A stretch of DNA of 46,306 bases from Actinomycetes bacterium. GTDB lineage: Bacteria; Actinomycetota; Acidimicrobiia; Acidimicrobiales; Palsa-688. Shown in pieces: positions 32,944 to 41,088 of this stretch. The translations under genes were made by a program, and so were the position numbers. How positions within the stretch are numbered: position 1 is the first letter of the stretch; each line of letters starts with the position of its first letter. The stretch spans positions 1-46,306 of the forward strand of contig JAJZNG010000099.1 of assembly GCA_021847945.1 (NCBI GenBank). Reading direction: 5' to 3'. The notes beneath the pieces are model-generated. The model did no database searches. It was given only the letters and a program-made list of their open reading frames with translations, and was not told where the DNA came from.

Positions 32944-35100
32944 TCAGAAATCCAAAAGGCGCTGCGCCGCAGCGGCGATAGTGGAGACCTGAGGGAGTAT
33001 CGCAGCCTCCAGGCCGGGCTCGTAGGCGACGTGTGTGTCCGCGGCGCCCACTCGCATCACCGGGGCATCCAAGTCGGCGAAGCAATTCTCTCCTATCCAC
33101 GCTGCGACCTCGGCGCCGAAACCGCAGGTGAGCACGTCCTCGTGGACCACCAGCACCCGGCCACTTAGGGCCACCGACTCCGCCACGAGCTCCTTGTCCC
33201 AAGGAACGATCGAGCGCAGGTCCAACACCCGCGCGCTCACATGGTCGAGACTTCGCACAGCTTGCAGGGACTTCTCGACCGTGGCGCCCCAAGTGACGAC
33301 CGTGAGATCGTGGCCGTCTTCGGCAACTCTCGCCCTGCCGAACCCTACCTTGTAACCGGGAGGTGGGTACACGGTCTTGGTGTAGGACTGGCGGAGCAGA
33401 TGCTTGTGTTCCAAGAAGAGCACAGGGTCCTCGGCCGCAAGGGCGCTGCGCAACAGGCCAACGGCGTCGCTGGCTCGCGACGGCATCACGACGGTCAGCC
33501 CCGGTACGTGGGCGAAGATCGACTCCCCGGACTGCGAATGCCATATCGCCCCGCCGGACAGGTAGCCGCCTATCGGGACGCGGATGACGAGCGGGCACAC
33601 GAAAGCTCCGTTGGAGCGCCACCTGATCGTCGCCGCTTCGGTCTTGATCTGCTGCATCGCCGTCCAGATGTAGTCGAAGAACTGGACTTCGGCCACGGGG
33701 CGCAGGCCTCGAATCGCCTGGCCCACAGCCCGACCGACTATGTCGGCTTCAGCGAGAGGCGTGTTGTAACAGCGGGCGAGGCCGAACTCCCGTTGAAGTC
33801 CGAACGTGGTGCCGAACACCCCGCCCTTGCCTTCAACCTTGGCGAGAATCTGCTCCCTGGCGTCAGCGACGTCCTCGCCGAATACTCGAACCCGCTGATC
33901 AGACCTCATCCCTTCCCTAAGCGCAAGTCGAATGGCTTCCCCGAGGGCCACCGTCTCAGACCCAGCCGCAGCGGACGGCTCCTCAGCCTCGTCGACAGCA
34001 GGCAGGTCGACGACGTGAAAGCGGACACTGTGTGGGTCCGGGCGGGGGGCGTCCAGGGCCTTTCGTGATGCGTCGGCCACCTCTCGACGCGCTTCGTCGC
34101 TCATCGCGTCCAGCTGCTCGGCCGTGGCTAAACCCCGAGCGATGATCGAAGCGCGCATACGCCGAAGGGGGTCCCGACTGAGCTCTTCGACGAGCTCTTC
34201 CTCTGAGCGGTACTTGCTCTGGGTATCCGCGGAGGAATGAGAGTAAGGACGGGTGACCGTCGCGTGCAGCAGCGCCGGTCCTACCCCCGCTCTCACCCGT
34301 GCCACCAAGGAGCGAGCCACTGCCCGCACAGCGAAGTAGTCTGTCCCGTCGACCTTCGCCACGCTCAGGCCGCGAAATCCCCGTACGAGCTCCGAGATCG
34401 GAGCCGGTGCCTGGTCTGCGGACGGTACCGAGATAGCGAAGCCGTTGTCTGCGACCACGAAGAGCACAGGCAGGTGCAAGGTGCACGCCGAGCTGAGGCT
34501 CTCCCAGAACTCACCCTCCGAGGTCGCCCCCTCACCGAGGGACACGTAGGTGATCTCGTCTCCTCTGGCTGTGCAGCCGGCAAGGCCAGAGTTGCGGACG
34601 ATGTAGCGAGCGGCCTCTGCACAGCCGACGGCTGGCAGGCACTGACTAGCGGTCGCAGAAGACTGCGTGACTATGTTCAGGGCTTTGTTACCCCAGTGGC
34701 AGGGCATCTGACGCCCCCCGGAAGCCGGGTCGTCAGCAGAGCCGACTGCCTGCAAGAGCATTTCTAGCGGCGTCACCCCCAACGCCAGGACGAGAGCCCG
34801 ATCCCGGTAGTAGGGGAAAAACCAATCGTAGGCTGGCCGCAGGTGACGGGCCAGCCCCAGAGCGAGAGCTTCGTGGCCCGCTCCGGAGATTTGGAAGAAA
34901 ACCCGGCTCTGCTTTTGCAGCGAGATCTCCCTGTCGTCGAGGAACCTCGACATCAAAGCGAGCCGGAAGTCCTCAAGAAGCTCTGCGTCCGTGACGCCGG
35001 GGGGATCTCCTCGATGACGCGACGGCCGCTCCCCGCGCCGGGTTGTCAGCCCCACCGCCTCCTGCTCGGGAGTCACATCGGTGCCGCCGGCGCCAGTCAT
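32944..35100 (-). CDS. Fused E1 alpha-beta of a 2-oxoacid dehydrogenase (branched-chain type)
   Basis: A thiamine-diphosphate decarboxylase in which the alpha and beta chains are one protein of 718 residues (from ATG 35100; an in-frame TTG at 35160 would add 20 residues). The alpha half has AGHEALALGLARHL, FPYYRDRA, the ThDP motif GEGATSEGEF (about 186-195, Asp of GDG replaced by Glu) with DNGFAIS, and the loop YSHSSADTQSKYR. The beta half (about 375-718) has FGEDVADA, FGTTFGLQREFG, NTPLAEADIVG, RVPIGGYLSGGAIWHSQS and VVHEDVLTCGFGAEV. E2 and E3 are not in the window. Proximity to icmF favours 2-oxoisovalerate as substrate. The membrane protein gene lies 97 bases upstream on the same strand. 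Confidence 0.9.
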   Translation of the reverse strand: MTGAGGTDVTPEQEAVGLTTRRGERPSRHRGDPPGVTDAELLEDFRLALMSRFLDDREISLQKQSRVFFQISGAGHEALALGLARHLRPAYDWFFPYYRDRALVLALGVTPLEMLLQAVGSADDPASGGRQMPCHWGNKALNIVTQSSATASQCLPAVGCAEAARYIVRNSGLAGCTARGDEITYVSLGEGATSEGEFWESLSSACTLHLPVLFVVADNGFAISVPSADQAPAPISELVRGFRGLSVAKVDGTDYFAVRAVARSLVARVRAGVGPALLHATVTRPYSHSSADTQSKYRSEEELVEELSRDPLRRMRASIIARGLATAEQLDAMSDEARREVADASRKALDAPRPDPHSVRFHVVDLPAVDEAEEPSAAAGSETVALGEAIRLALREGMRSDQRVRVFGEDVADAREQILAKVEGKGGVFGTTFGLQREFGLARCYNTPLAEADIVGRAVGQAIRGLRPVAEVQFFDYIWTAMQQIKTEAATIRWRSNGAFVCPLVIRVPIGGYLSGGAIWHSQSGESIFAHVPGLTVVMPSRASDAVGLLRSALAAEDPVLFLEHKHLLRQSYTKTVYPPPGYKVGFGRARVAEDGHDLTVVTWGATVEKSLQAVRSLDHVSARVLDLRSIVPWDKELVAESVALSGRVLVVHEDVLTCGFGAEVAAWIGENCFADLDAPVMRVGAADTHVAYEPGLEAAILPQVSTIAAAAQRLLDF

Positions 35101-35197
35101 AGCCTCATCGTAGGTCGCGAGAGATACTCGCGCTCCCCCAAGAACACCAACTTGACCCAAACTATAAAGCTCTACTTGAGCCTTATGTCGTGCGGTC

Positions 35198-35812
35198 TCA
35201 GAGTCGTGCGGGCTGGGTGACCATCATCATCAGAGCACCCAGAAACAGCAGATCGCTAATCGCCCCAGCCCAAGCAATTCGGGTCGCGTACAACCGAACG
35301 TCGACTTCCAACCCGATGTCCCCTCGTCCGTCCCAACCGCCAACTGGCTCACCGGCGCTGGCCGTAGATGCCGTCCCGCCAGCCTGAAACGCCTCGCCAG
35401 GATCGGAGGAGCCGCGGGTTTCGGCCCTGTTCTTAGTCACTGCCGAGCGAAGCTTCGCCTCCGCAGGGCGCAGGACGCAGACCAATAGCACCGAGGCCAC
35501 TGCCCAGATCATCAGGCCGCCAAGCGCCCATAGCTGAGAGAACTCCGGTCCCCCGGGGCGCACTGCCATCGCAGCCACCCCGAACAGCGGCGCTGCCACG
35601 AGAGCGAACTCCGCCCAGGTTCGGCCGGAGATGAAACGCACCAGCTCGCGTGTGGGTCCTTTCCGGCCCACGACGCCGTAGGCTCCGCTGAGCGCGACAG
35701 CGCCGAACCCTACCAGCGCCAAGCTGACATGCGCCGCGACGAAGATGTCATATAAGAGGGGATGTCCCGGTGGTGCCGCGCGGCGGACTGCCTGCGCCAG
35801 GCGGTCCGCCAC
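35198..35812 (-). CDS. Small integral membrane protein (DUF2269-like)
   Basis: 204 residues with about four hydrophobic segments (roughly 20-45, 67-85, 92-113 and 180-200). HVSLALVGFGAVALSGAYGV near the N-terminus, with a His in the first segment, and the overall size recall DUF2269, whose function is unknown. A long polar, Gly/Ser-rich loop (about 120-168) precedes the last segment. The GTG shares one base with the stop of the acyl-CoA synthetase gene (TAGTG), so the two are probably co-translated. No function can be assigned. Confidence 0.7.
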   Translation of the reverse strand: MADRLAQAVRRAAPPGHPLLYDIFVAAHVSLALVGFGAVALSGAYGVVGRKGPTRELVRFISGRTWAEFALVAAPLFGVAAMAVRPGGPEFSQLWALGGLMIWAVASVLLVCVLRPAEAKLRSAVTKNRAETRGSSDPGEAFQAGGTASTASAGEPVGGWDGRGDIGLEVDVRLYATRIAWAGAISDLLFLGALMMMVTQPARL

Positions 35813-37512
35813 TACGCGCCTGACGCTGCGGGGCTGTCAGCTTTCAGGGTTCGCAGGGCGAGCTCCTTCAGTCTCTTGTAGTCGACCTTCCCGTTAGGTG
35901 CCCGCCCGACGGTGTCGACCAGAACGAGGCGCCTCGGCGCTTTGTAGCCGGCGAGCGTACGCCGGGACCAGGCGGCGAGCTGGTCAAGCTCGGGAGTCTG
36001 GCCCCCGGCCGGTTCGACTACGGCCACGACCATCTCCCCGAAGCGATCGTCGGGTACGCCTACCACTACAGCGTCGGCGACGCTCGGATGGCTCACGAGG
36101 GCCTGCTCGACCTCTTCGGGAAAGATCTTCTCCCCGCCGCTGTTGATACAAACCGACCCGCGACCGAGCAGCTGCAGTGAACCGTCCGCCAGGACCGTCG
36201 CGTAGTCGCCGGGCACGCTCCAGCGCTCCCCGTCGATAACCTTGAAGGTCGCGGCCGTCTTTTCGGGATCCTTGTAGTAGCCGACAGGTCCCCGCCCTCT
36301 GAGAGCGACAAGGCCTCGGCGCCCAGAGCCCGGCTCGACACGGCTACCGTCGTCTGCGATCACGAGCGTGTCGGGTCCGAGGGAGAATCCGGCTGTGGTG
36401 ACCACATCGGATGCGGTGGACGTGGAGCGGGCCAGGCCTATCGCCTCGGACGAGCCGAGGGTGTCGACGAGCTTCAAACGCGGATTGTGGCGCAGGAGCC
36501 CCTGCTTGACCTCAGCCGACCATATGACGCCGGAGCTCACGACCAGCCAGAGGGAGGATATGTCCCATCGCTGAGGGCTGGAGTCGAGCGCGGCGAGGAT
36601 CGGCCTGGCGAACGCGTCGCCCACTATCGAAAGTTCGCTCACCCGCTCCGTCGCGATGAGGTCCAGAAGTACCTCGACGTCGAAGTGGCGGCCTTCGGGC
36701 ATGAACACCGAGCCGGCGCTTGCCAGAACAGACATCGCCGTGAAAAGGCCAGTCCCGTGCATGAGCGGGGGGCCGGGCACGAAACGTGCGGGCGGATGAC
36801 GTGGAGGCTTCGCCAAGGTTGCGCTCACCTCGGCGAGGGTCGCCCCGGCCGGGTAACGCAACCCGGCGGTGCGGTTGAGAACCTCGAAGAGGTCATCCTG
36901 GCGCCACATCACGCCTTTGGGCATCCCCGTCGTGCCTCCCGTGTACACGAAGAGGAGGTCATCGCCGCTTCTTGGCTTGGGCTGGGCTTGCGAGGGGGCG
37001 ATCGCCGCCGCCTCGTAGGGTTCCGCCCACTCAGGACAGGAGTAGCCGTCCTCACCGACCCAGATCCACGATCGTACCGACGGCAGCTGCGCCCGGACCG
37101 CAGAGACACGTTCTGCGAAGGAGGCGTGGAACACGACCGCTTCCGCGTCGCAGTTGTCCCAAAGGTAGACCAGCTCTGCTTCGCTGTAGCGGTAGTTAGT
37201 GTTCACCGCCACCATGCTCGCCTTGAAGCACGCGAAGACGGACTCTAGGTACTCCGGGCAGTTGTACAAGTACTGGGCCACCTTGGAGCCGGGTTGCAGG
37301 CCGGCCCGGCGGAAAGCGTCGGAGACAGCCGAGGCCCTGCGCTCGAAGGTGCGCCAGTCGACACGCCGCGACCCTTGAGCTACGGCGACCCGGTCCGGAA
37401 AGGCTGCTGCCACCTCCTCCCAGACGTCGGCGAAGTTCCAGTTCGTCGGACTGTTAGGCCTTGACACGGTTCCCCCAGGTGCCGATGCCGTCCCTGCGTC
37501 GCGGCCGGTCAT
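35812..37512 (-). CDS. Acyl-CoA synthetase (AMP-forming, FadD-like)
   Basis: Activates a fatty or other carboxylic acid to acyl-CoA through an acyl-AMP. 566 residues from ATG 37512, which overlaps the preceding hydrolase stop (ATGA). The P-loop is YTGGTTGMPKGVMWR (190-204). DTLGSSEAIG (A5-like) follows, then GDYATVL (A7-like, Asp) and LGRGSVCINSGGEKIFPEEVE (A8 hinge). The C-terminal GYKAPRRLVLVDTVGRAPNGKVDY contains the catalytic Lys. The GVMWR form after the P-loop is frequent in actinobacterial FadD19/FadD3-like branches acting on sterol side chains or other unusual acids, but this is only a hint. Confidence 0.92.
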   Translation of the reverse strand: MTGRDAGTASAPGGTVSRPNSPTNWNFADVWEEVAAAFPDRVAVAQGSRRVDWRTFERRASAVSDAFRRAGLQPGSKVAQYLYNCPEYLESVFACFKASMVAVNTNYRYSEAELVYLWDNCDAEAVVFHASFAERVSAVRAQLPSVRSWIWVGEDGYSCPEWAEPYEAAAIAPSQAQPKPRSGDDLLFVYTGGTTGMPKGVMWRQDDLFEVLNRTAGLRYPAGATLAEVSATLAKPPRHPPARFVPGPPLMHGTGLFTAMSVLASAGSVFMPEGRHFDVEVLLDLIATERVSELSIVGDAFARPILAALDSSPQRWDISSLWLVVSSGVIWSAEVKQGLLRHNPRLKLVDTLGSSEAIGLARSTSTASDVVTTAGFSLGPDTLVIADDGSRVEPGSGRRGLVALRGRGPVGYYKDPEKTAATFKVIDGERWSVPGDYATVLADGSLQLLGRGSVCINSGGEKIFPEEVEQALVSHPSVADAVVVGVPDDRFGEMVVAVVEPAGGQTPELDQLAAWSRRTLAGYKAPRRLVLVDTVGRAPNGKVDYKRLKELALRTLKADSPAASGA

Positions 37513-38543
37513 GCCCTCACCGACGCGTCGGAGATAACCCACCTCGAAGGCTGCCCTTCCTTTTCTTCGAGCACCCCCTGGTTCTTCAGGTAGATCAGAT
37601 GGGCGAGGGTCTCACCTGTGGCAGCCCTGCGCATCCATCCGCGGATCTGCTCCCAAGGTCGGCTCCAGGTCATGGCACTCGCGATCAGCCAGGTGGTGTC
37701 CTTTCCAGACCGTATCGCATCTATCGCTTCACCGAAACGCTCGTTGTGATGGTTTCGCAGTTCGCCGACCCTGCCCCGAAGGTCAGCGAAACGGTACTCG
37801 TGGGCCGGGAGGACCTCGTCGGCGTCATAACATGCCACCTTGTCAAGCGAAGCGAGAAAGTCGCCGAGCGGATCAGCTCCGGCTTGGGGGTGGAAGGAGA
37901 TGTTAGGGGTGATCCGGGGAAGGACGTGATCCCCTGAGAGCATCAGGCGGTTGCCGGCCTCGTAGAGGCAGATGTGCCCCGGCGAGTGCCCCGGAGTCCA
38001 GATCGCCGTGATATCCCAGCCGGGAACGTCAGCCTTGTCGCCGTCGTTCACCAATATGTCAGGAGCTACCGCCCAGACCCACGACCGCAAAGGCATCGAC
38101 GCGTCCCGCAGTTCGGCGATCTCGTCGTCGGGCGCACCGTCGCGGCGCAGCATAGCTGCCACACGTTCGAGTAGTTCCGACGGCTCGTCGTAGCGCTCTT
38201 CGATCAAGGCGGCGTCAGCGGGGTGCAGTCCGATCCACGCGCCGGAAGCTTCCCTGACCCTGCCTGCGAGCCCGTAGTGGTCTGGGTGGATGTGGGTGAC
38301 CACCACTCCCCGAATGTCGGTGATCTCATAGCCTGCGCTACCAATCCCTCCCACCAGCGTGTCGAAAGCCTCGTCGGTGTTCCAACCTGCGTCTACGAGG
38401 TACGCTCCCCGCGGGGTCTCGAAGAGGTATACGAGCACATACCGGAGGGGGTTGTTGGGTATTGGGACGGGAATGCTCCACAACCCGGGGCGTACTTGTT
38501 CGACTGGCGGCAGCGGAGGCAACCCTGGGTCAGAATCTCTCAT
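37509..38543 (-). CDS. Metallo-beta-lactamase-fold hydrolase
   Basis: 344 residues from ATG 38543. The frame is open a further 107 codons upstream, but that stretch would run over the divergent acyltransferase gene and has no family resemblance. Motifs: VVVTHIHPDHYGLAG (H-x-H-x-D-H), IWTPGHSPGHICLY with the third His, LSGDHVLPRITPNISF with the bridging Asp, and LPAHEYRF near the C-terminus. The last 60 residues form a winged-helix-like tail (GETLAHLIYLKNQGVL...WVIS), as in the LACTB2-related MBL group, whose members cleave thioesters or RNA. Being translationally coupled to the acyl-CoA synthetase, a thioesterase-like or acyl-processing role is plausible. Confidence 0.88.
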   Translation of the reverse strand: MRDSDPGLPPLPPVEQVRPGLWSIPVPIPNNPLRYVLVYLFETPRGAYLVDAGWNTDEAFDTLVGGIGSAGYEITDIRGVVVTHIHPDHYGLAGRVREASGAWIGLHPADAALIEERYDEPSELLERVAAMLRRDGAPDDEIAELRDASMPLRSWVWAVAPDILVNDGDKADVPGWDITAIWTPGHSPGHICLYEAGNRLMLSGDHVLPRITPNISFHPQAGADPLGDFLASLDKVACYDADEVLPAHEYRFADLRGRVGELRNHHNERFGEAIDAIRSGKDTTWLIASAMTWSRPWEQIRGWMRRAATGETLAHLIYLKNQGVLEEKEGQPSRWVISDASVRA

Positions 38544-38665
38544 CGCCTGCCAGCTTGCCACGCCGGGCTGCTCGAAGCCCAGCCGGGCCCCGCTGGTCGT
38601 CGCTGCACGGGCGTGGCGGGCGGCCCTGCTGGTCCGCCTGCTGGTCTGGAGGGGTAACGCACGCG

Positions 38666-38671
38666 TAGATT
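38666..38671 (+). promoter_or_regulatory. Likely -10 box giving a leaderless transcript (acyltransferase)
   Basis: TAGATT followed by six bases and ATG 38678, without a ribosome site; the same geometry as upstream of icmF. No clear -35 is seen. Confidence 0.4.
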
Positions 38672-38677
38672 GCCTGA

Positions 38678-39820
38678 ATGGCCGAATTGGAGATACGACA
38701 GGTGCGCCACCTCCTGGGACGCCGCGCTTTCGTAGGAGTGCCGTTTCGTATTCACGGCAAGAACCCCGCTTGGGTACCCCCTCTGCGCATAAGCGTCTAC
38801 GACCGGCTCTCGCCAAGGCATCCGGCGGCGGAGCACCAAAAGACGGCCCTGTGGATAGCGACACGCGCCGGCCGGCCAGTCGGCCGGATCGGAGCGTGCG
38901 TCGACAGCCAGTTCAACCACTACCACGACGTCAAATGGGCCTGGGTCGGTTTCTACGACTGCTTCGACGACGCCGGTGCGTCAGCGGCGCTGTTCGACGC
39001 CGCCGGAGCGTGGGCTGCGTCCCAAGGGGCAGACACGATGGTCGGGCCGGCGAACTTTACGACCAACGACGAGCTTGGACTTCAGGTAGATGGCTTCGAC
39101 GATCCCCCCGCTCTTCTCACCTTGGAGAACCCGCCCTACTACGAGCGCTTGTGGTGCGACTACGGTTGGGAGCAGGCGATGGACCTGTGGGCGTGGCGCT
39201 TCGAGCGTTCCTCCACGTCGCTGTCCGAACGTCAAAAGCGCACCCTCGCGAGGATCGAGAAGCGAGCTGGCGTGCGCGCCCGCTCCATCGACATGGCCGA
39301 CTTCGACAACGAGGTCAGCCGCTTCTTCGACATCTACAACGCCGCTTGGCAGGACAACTGGGCCTTCGCTCCGATGCCCGAGGCTGAGGTGCGCCACCTC
39401 GCCCGCCAGCTGAAGAAGATCATCCGTCCCGAATGGGCTTTCGGACTGGAAACCGACGACGGGACCGCCGTCGCCGTATGCCTCGCCGTCCCCGACTTGA
39501 ACCAGCTGATGAGGAGAGTTCGCACCGGAAGGCTGTTCCCGAGCGGTTGGTACCCGTTGGTCAAAGGCCCCAAGACGGTGAGCAGGGCCAGGGTGTGGGC
39601 GCTAGGCGTACGACCCGACTACCAGCATCTGGCACTGGGACCGTTGCTGTACAAAGAGATCGTCGAGCGGCTCATGGCCGACCCGAACATCGAGACGGCA
39701 GAGGCTTCGTGGACGCTAGCCAGCAACCACCAGATCAACGACCAGCTGGCCGCGATGGGCGCCAGCCGCTCGAAGGTGTGGCGCCTCTACCAGCACCGGC
39801 TAACCCCTTCCGCCGGGTGA
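38678..39820 (+). CDS. GNAT-fold acyltransferase, YghO / bacterial ceramide synthase-like
   Basis: 380 residues. PFRIHGKNPAWVPPLRISVYDRLSP (about 22-46), HPAAEHQKTALWIATRAGRPVGRIGACVD and WVGFYDCFDD mark the N-terminal domain of the YghO-type family. GPANFTTNDELGLQVDGFDDPP (about 128-149) is the strongly conserved GP-x-N-x-S/T-x-x-x-x-x-G-x-L-x-x-G-F region, and the C-terminal half is a second GNAT-like domain ending ASWTLASNHQINDQLAAMG. Members include bCerS, which N-acylates (keto)sphinganine in Gram-negative bacteria. The facing gene encodes a serine palmitoyltransferase-like enzyme, and the two overlap tail to tail by 21 bases, supporting a lipid N-acyltransferase role. Biochemistry of actinobacterial members is unknown to me. 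Confidence 0.75.
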   Translation: MAELEIRQVRHLLGRRAFVGVPFRIHGKNPAWVPPLRISVYDRLSPRHPAAEHQKTALWIATRAGRPVGRIGACVDSQFNHYHDVKWAWVGFYDCFDDAGASAALFDAAGAWAASQGADTMVGPANFTTNDELGLQVDGFDDPPALLTLENPPYYERLWCDYGWEQAMDLWAWRFERSSTSLSERQKRTLARIEKRAGVRARSIDMADFDNEVSRFFDIYNAAWQDNWAFAPMPEAEVRHLARQLKKIIRPEWAFGLETDDGTAVAVCLAVPDLNQLMRRVRTGRLFPSGWYPLVKGPKTVSRARVWALGVRPDYQHLALGPLLYKEIVERLMADPNIETAEASWTLASNHQINDQLAAMGASRSKVWRLYQHRLTPSAG

Positions 39821-41086
39821 CGACTTGCCTGCAGCTAACTCCTCGCGGGCCATGTCGAAAGCCCTCACAGCACTGGCGATGTCAGCCTCGGTATGGGTTG
39901 CCATGACCGACGTTCGCAGCAGCGCCCGGGGTACCGCCGGCGGTATCGCGCAGTTCGTGTAGACCCCGTGGGACAAAAGAGCGTTCCAAAGCAGTCCTGC
40001 CTCCCAGACGTCCCCGACCCACACAGGAACGATGGCACTACCCGAAGATGCCCCTACGTCGAAGCCGAGGCCCGACAGTCCACGGCGCAGCTGTTCGGCT
40101 CGGGCCAGCACGGTCTCGCGTCTCCAGTCCTCGCTGCGGGCTATCTTCGCAGCGCTGAGCGCGGCGGCGAGAGCGGCAGGCACGCCCGACGCTGTGAACA
40201 TCAGCGGCCGGCAGGTGATCGTAAGAAAGTCGATGACCGAACGTGGTCCTGCGACGAAACCACCGCAGCTGGCTAGCGATTTGGAGAAGGTTCCTACCAC
40301 GAGGTCGGCTTCGACACCCGCCTCGGCTGCGGTACCGGCACCGCTCGGCCCGACGACTCCCAAAGCGTGCGCCTCGTCGACAAGCAGCCTCGCTCCGAAC
40401 TTCTCGCAGATCGACTTGACGTCCGCCAGCGGGGCGCGGTCACCTTCCATGGAGTAGACGCCGTCGACCGCGACGATCACGCCGCCGGATCCAGGTTGGG
40501 ACCTCCATGTTCGCAGGGCCCGAGTCAGGCTGTTAGGCCGGTTGTGGCGGAACGCGCGTAGGGAACCGGCCGAGTAGCGAGCACCGTCGACGAGACTTGC
40601 GTGCGCGGCCGAGTCGACCACGACCGCGTCGTCGGCACCGAGGAGCGACCCGAGAAGGCCGAGATTTGCCAGGTAGCCGGTGGTGTAAACGAGGGCGGCC
40701 TCTGTGCCCATCCAGTCGGCTATCAACTCTTCCAACTCGCCGTGGAGTGGCAGTGTGCCGTTTAGAAGTCTGCTTCCAGTAACACCCGTGCCGAAACGGT
40801 CAATCGCGTCGCGGGCGGCGCTCCTGACCCGGGGGTCTGCTGTGAGACCCAGGTAGTTGTTCGATCCGAGCATGACCACGGGGCGACCTTCGAAGACCGA
40901 TCGGGGACCAACCTCGCCTTCGACAGCCCGGTAGAACGGCAACAGTCCCATCGCCTCTGCGCTTCGCCACTCCTCCAGCCGAGGATCCGCCGTCTTGGCG
41001 AAGACGTCAGCCGCTGTCTTTTCTGGCTCGGACGGGGAAAGCCCTGGCAGGTCTTGGTCCACTGTTGGGATGGCTCCATCTCGCAT
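39800..41086 (-). CDS. Alpha-oxoamine synthase, serine palmitoyltransferase-like
   Basis: A PLP enzyme condensing an amino acid with an acyl-CoA. 428 residues from ATG 41086, two bases after the preceding stop. Active-site residues: His162 (AAHASL), Asp237 and His240 (VDEAHALG), Lys269 (GTFSKSLAS, PLP Schiff base), Thr/Ser contacts, and Arg391 (LLRTS). It could be AONS (biotin), KBL or SPT. CRPLMFTASGVPAA (about 292-305), GVYSMEGDRAPL, and LLSHGVYTNCAIPPAVP are closer to bacterial SPT (R-P-x-I-F-T-A-S, Y-V-N-x-x-x-P-P-A-T-P) than to BioF, and the length also fits SPT. No bio genes are nearby, whereas a bCerS-like gene is. The frame is open upstream into the glycosidase gene, but that part is its shadow. 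Confidence 0.8.
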   Translation of the reverse strand: MRDGAIPTVDQDLPGLSPSEPEKTAADVFAKTADPRLEEWRSAEAMGLLPFYRAVEGEVGPRSVFEGRPVVMLGSNNYLGLTADPRVRSAARDAIDRFGTGVTGSRLLNGTLPLHGELEELIADWMGTEAALVYTTGYLANLGLLGSLLGADDAVVVDSAAHASLVDGARYSAGSLRAFRHNRPNSLTRALRTWRSQPGSGGVIVAVDGVYSMEGDRAPLADVKSICEKFGARLLVDEAHALGVVGPSGAGTAAEAGVEADLVVGTFSKSLASCGGFVAGPRSVIDFLTITCRPLMFTASGVPAALAAALSAAKIARSEDWRRETVLARAEQLRRGLSGLGFDVGASSGSAIVPVWVGDVWEAGLLWNALLSHGVYTNCAIPPAVPRALLRTSVMATHTEADIASAVRAFDMAREELAAGKSSPGGRG

Positions 41087-41088
41087 GT

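Noticed and set aside
38544-38864. N-terminal extension of the MBL hydrolase by 107 residues
   Set aside because: It overlaps the divergent acyltransferase gene antisense and its composition is not like the family.
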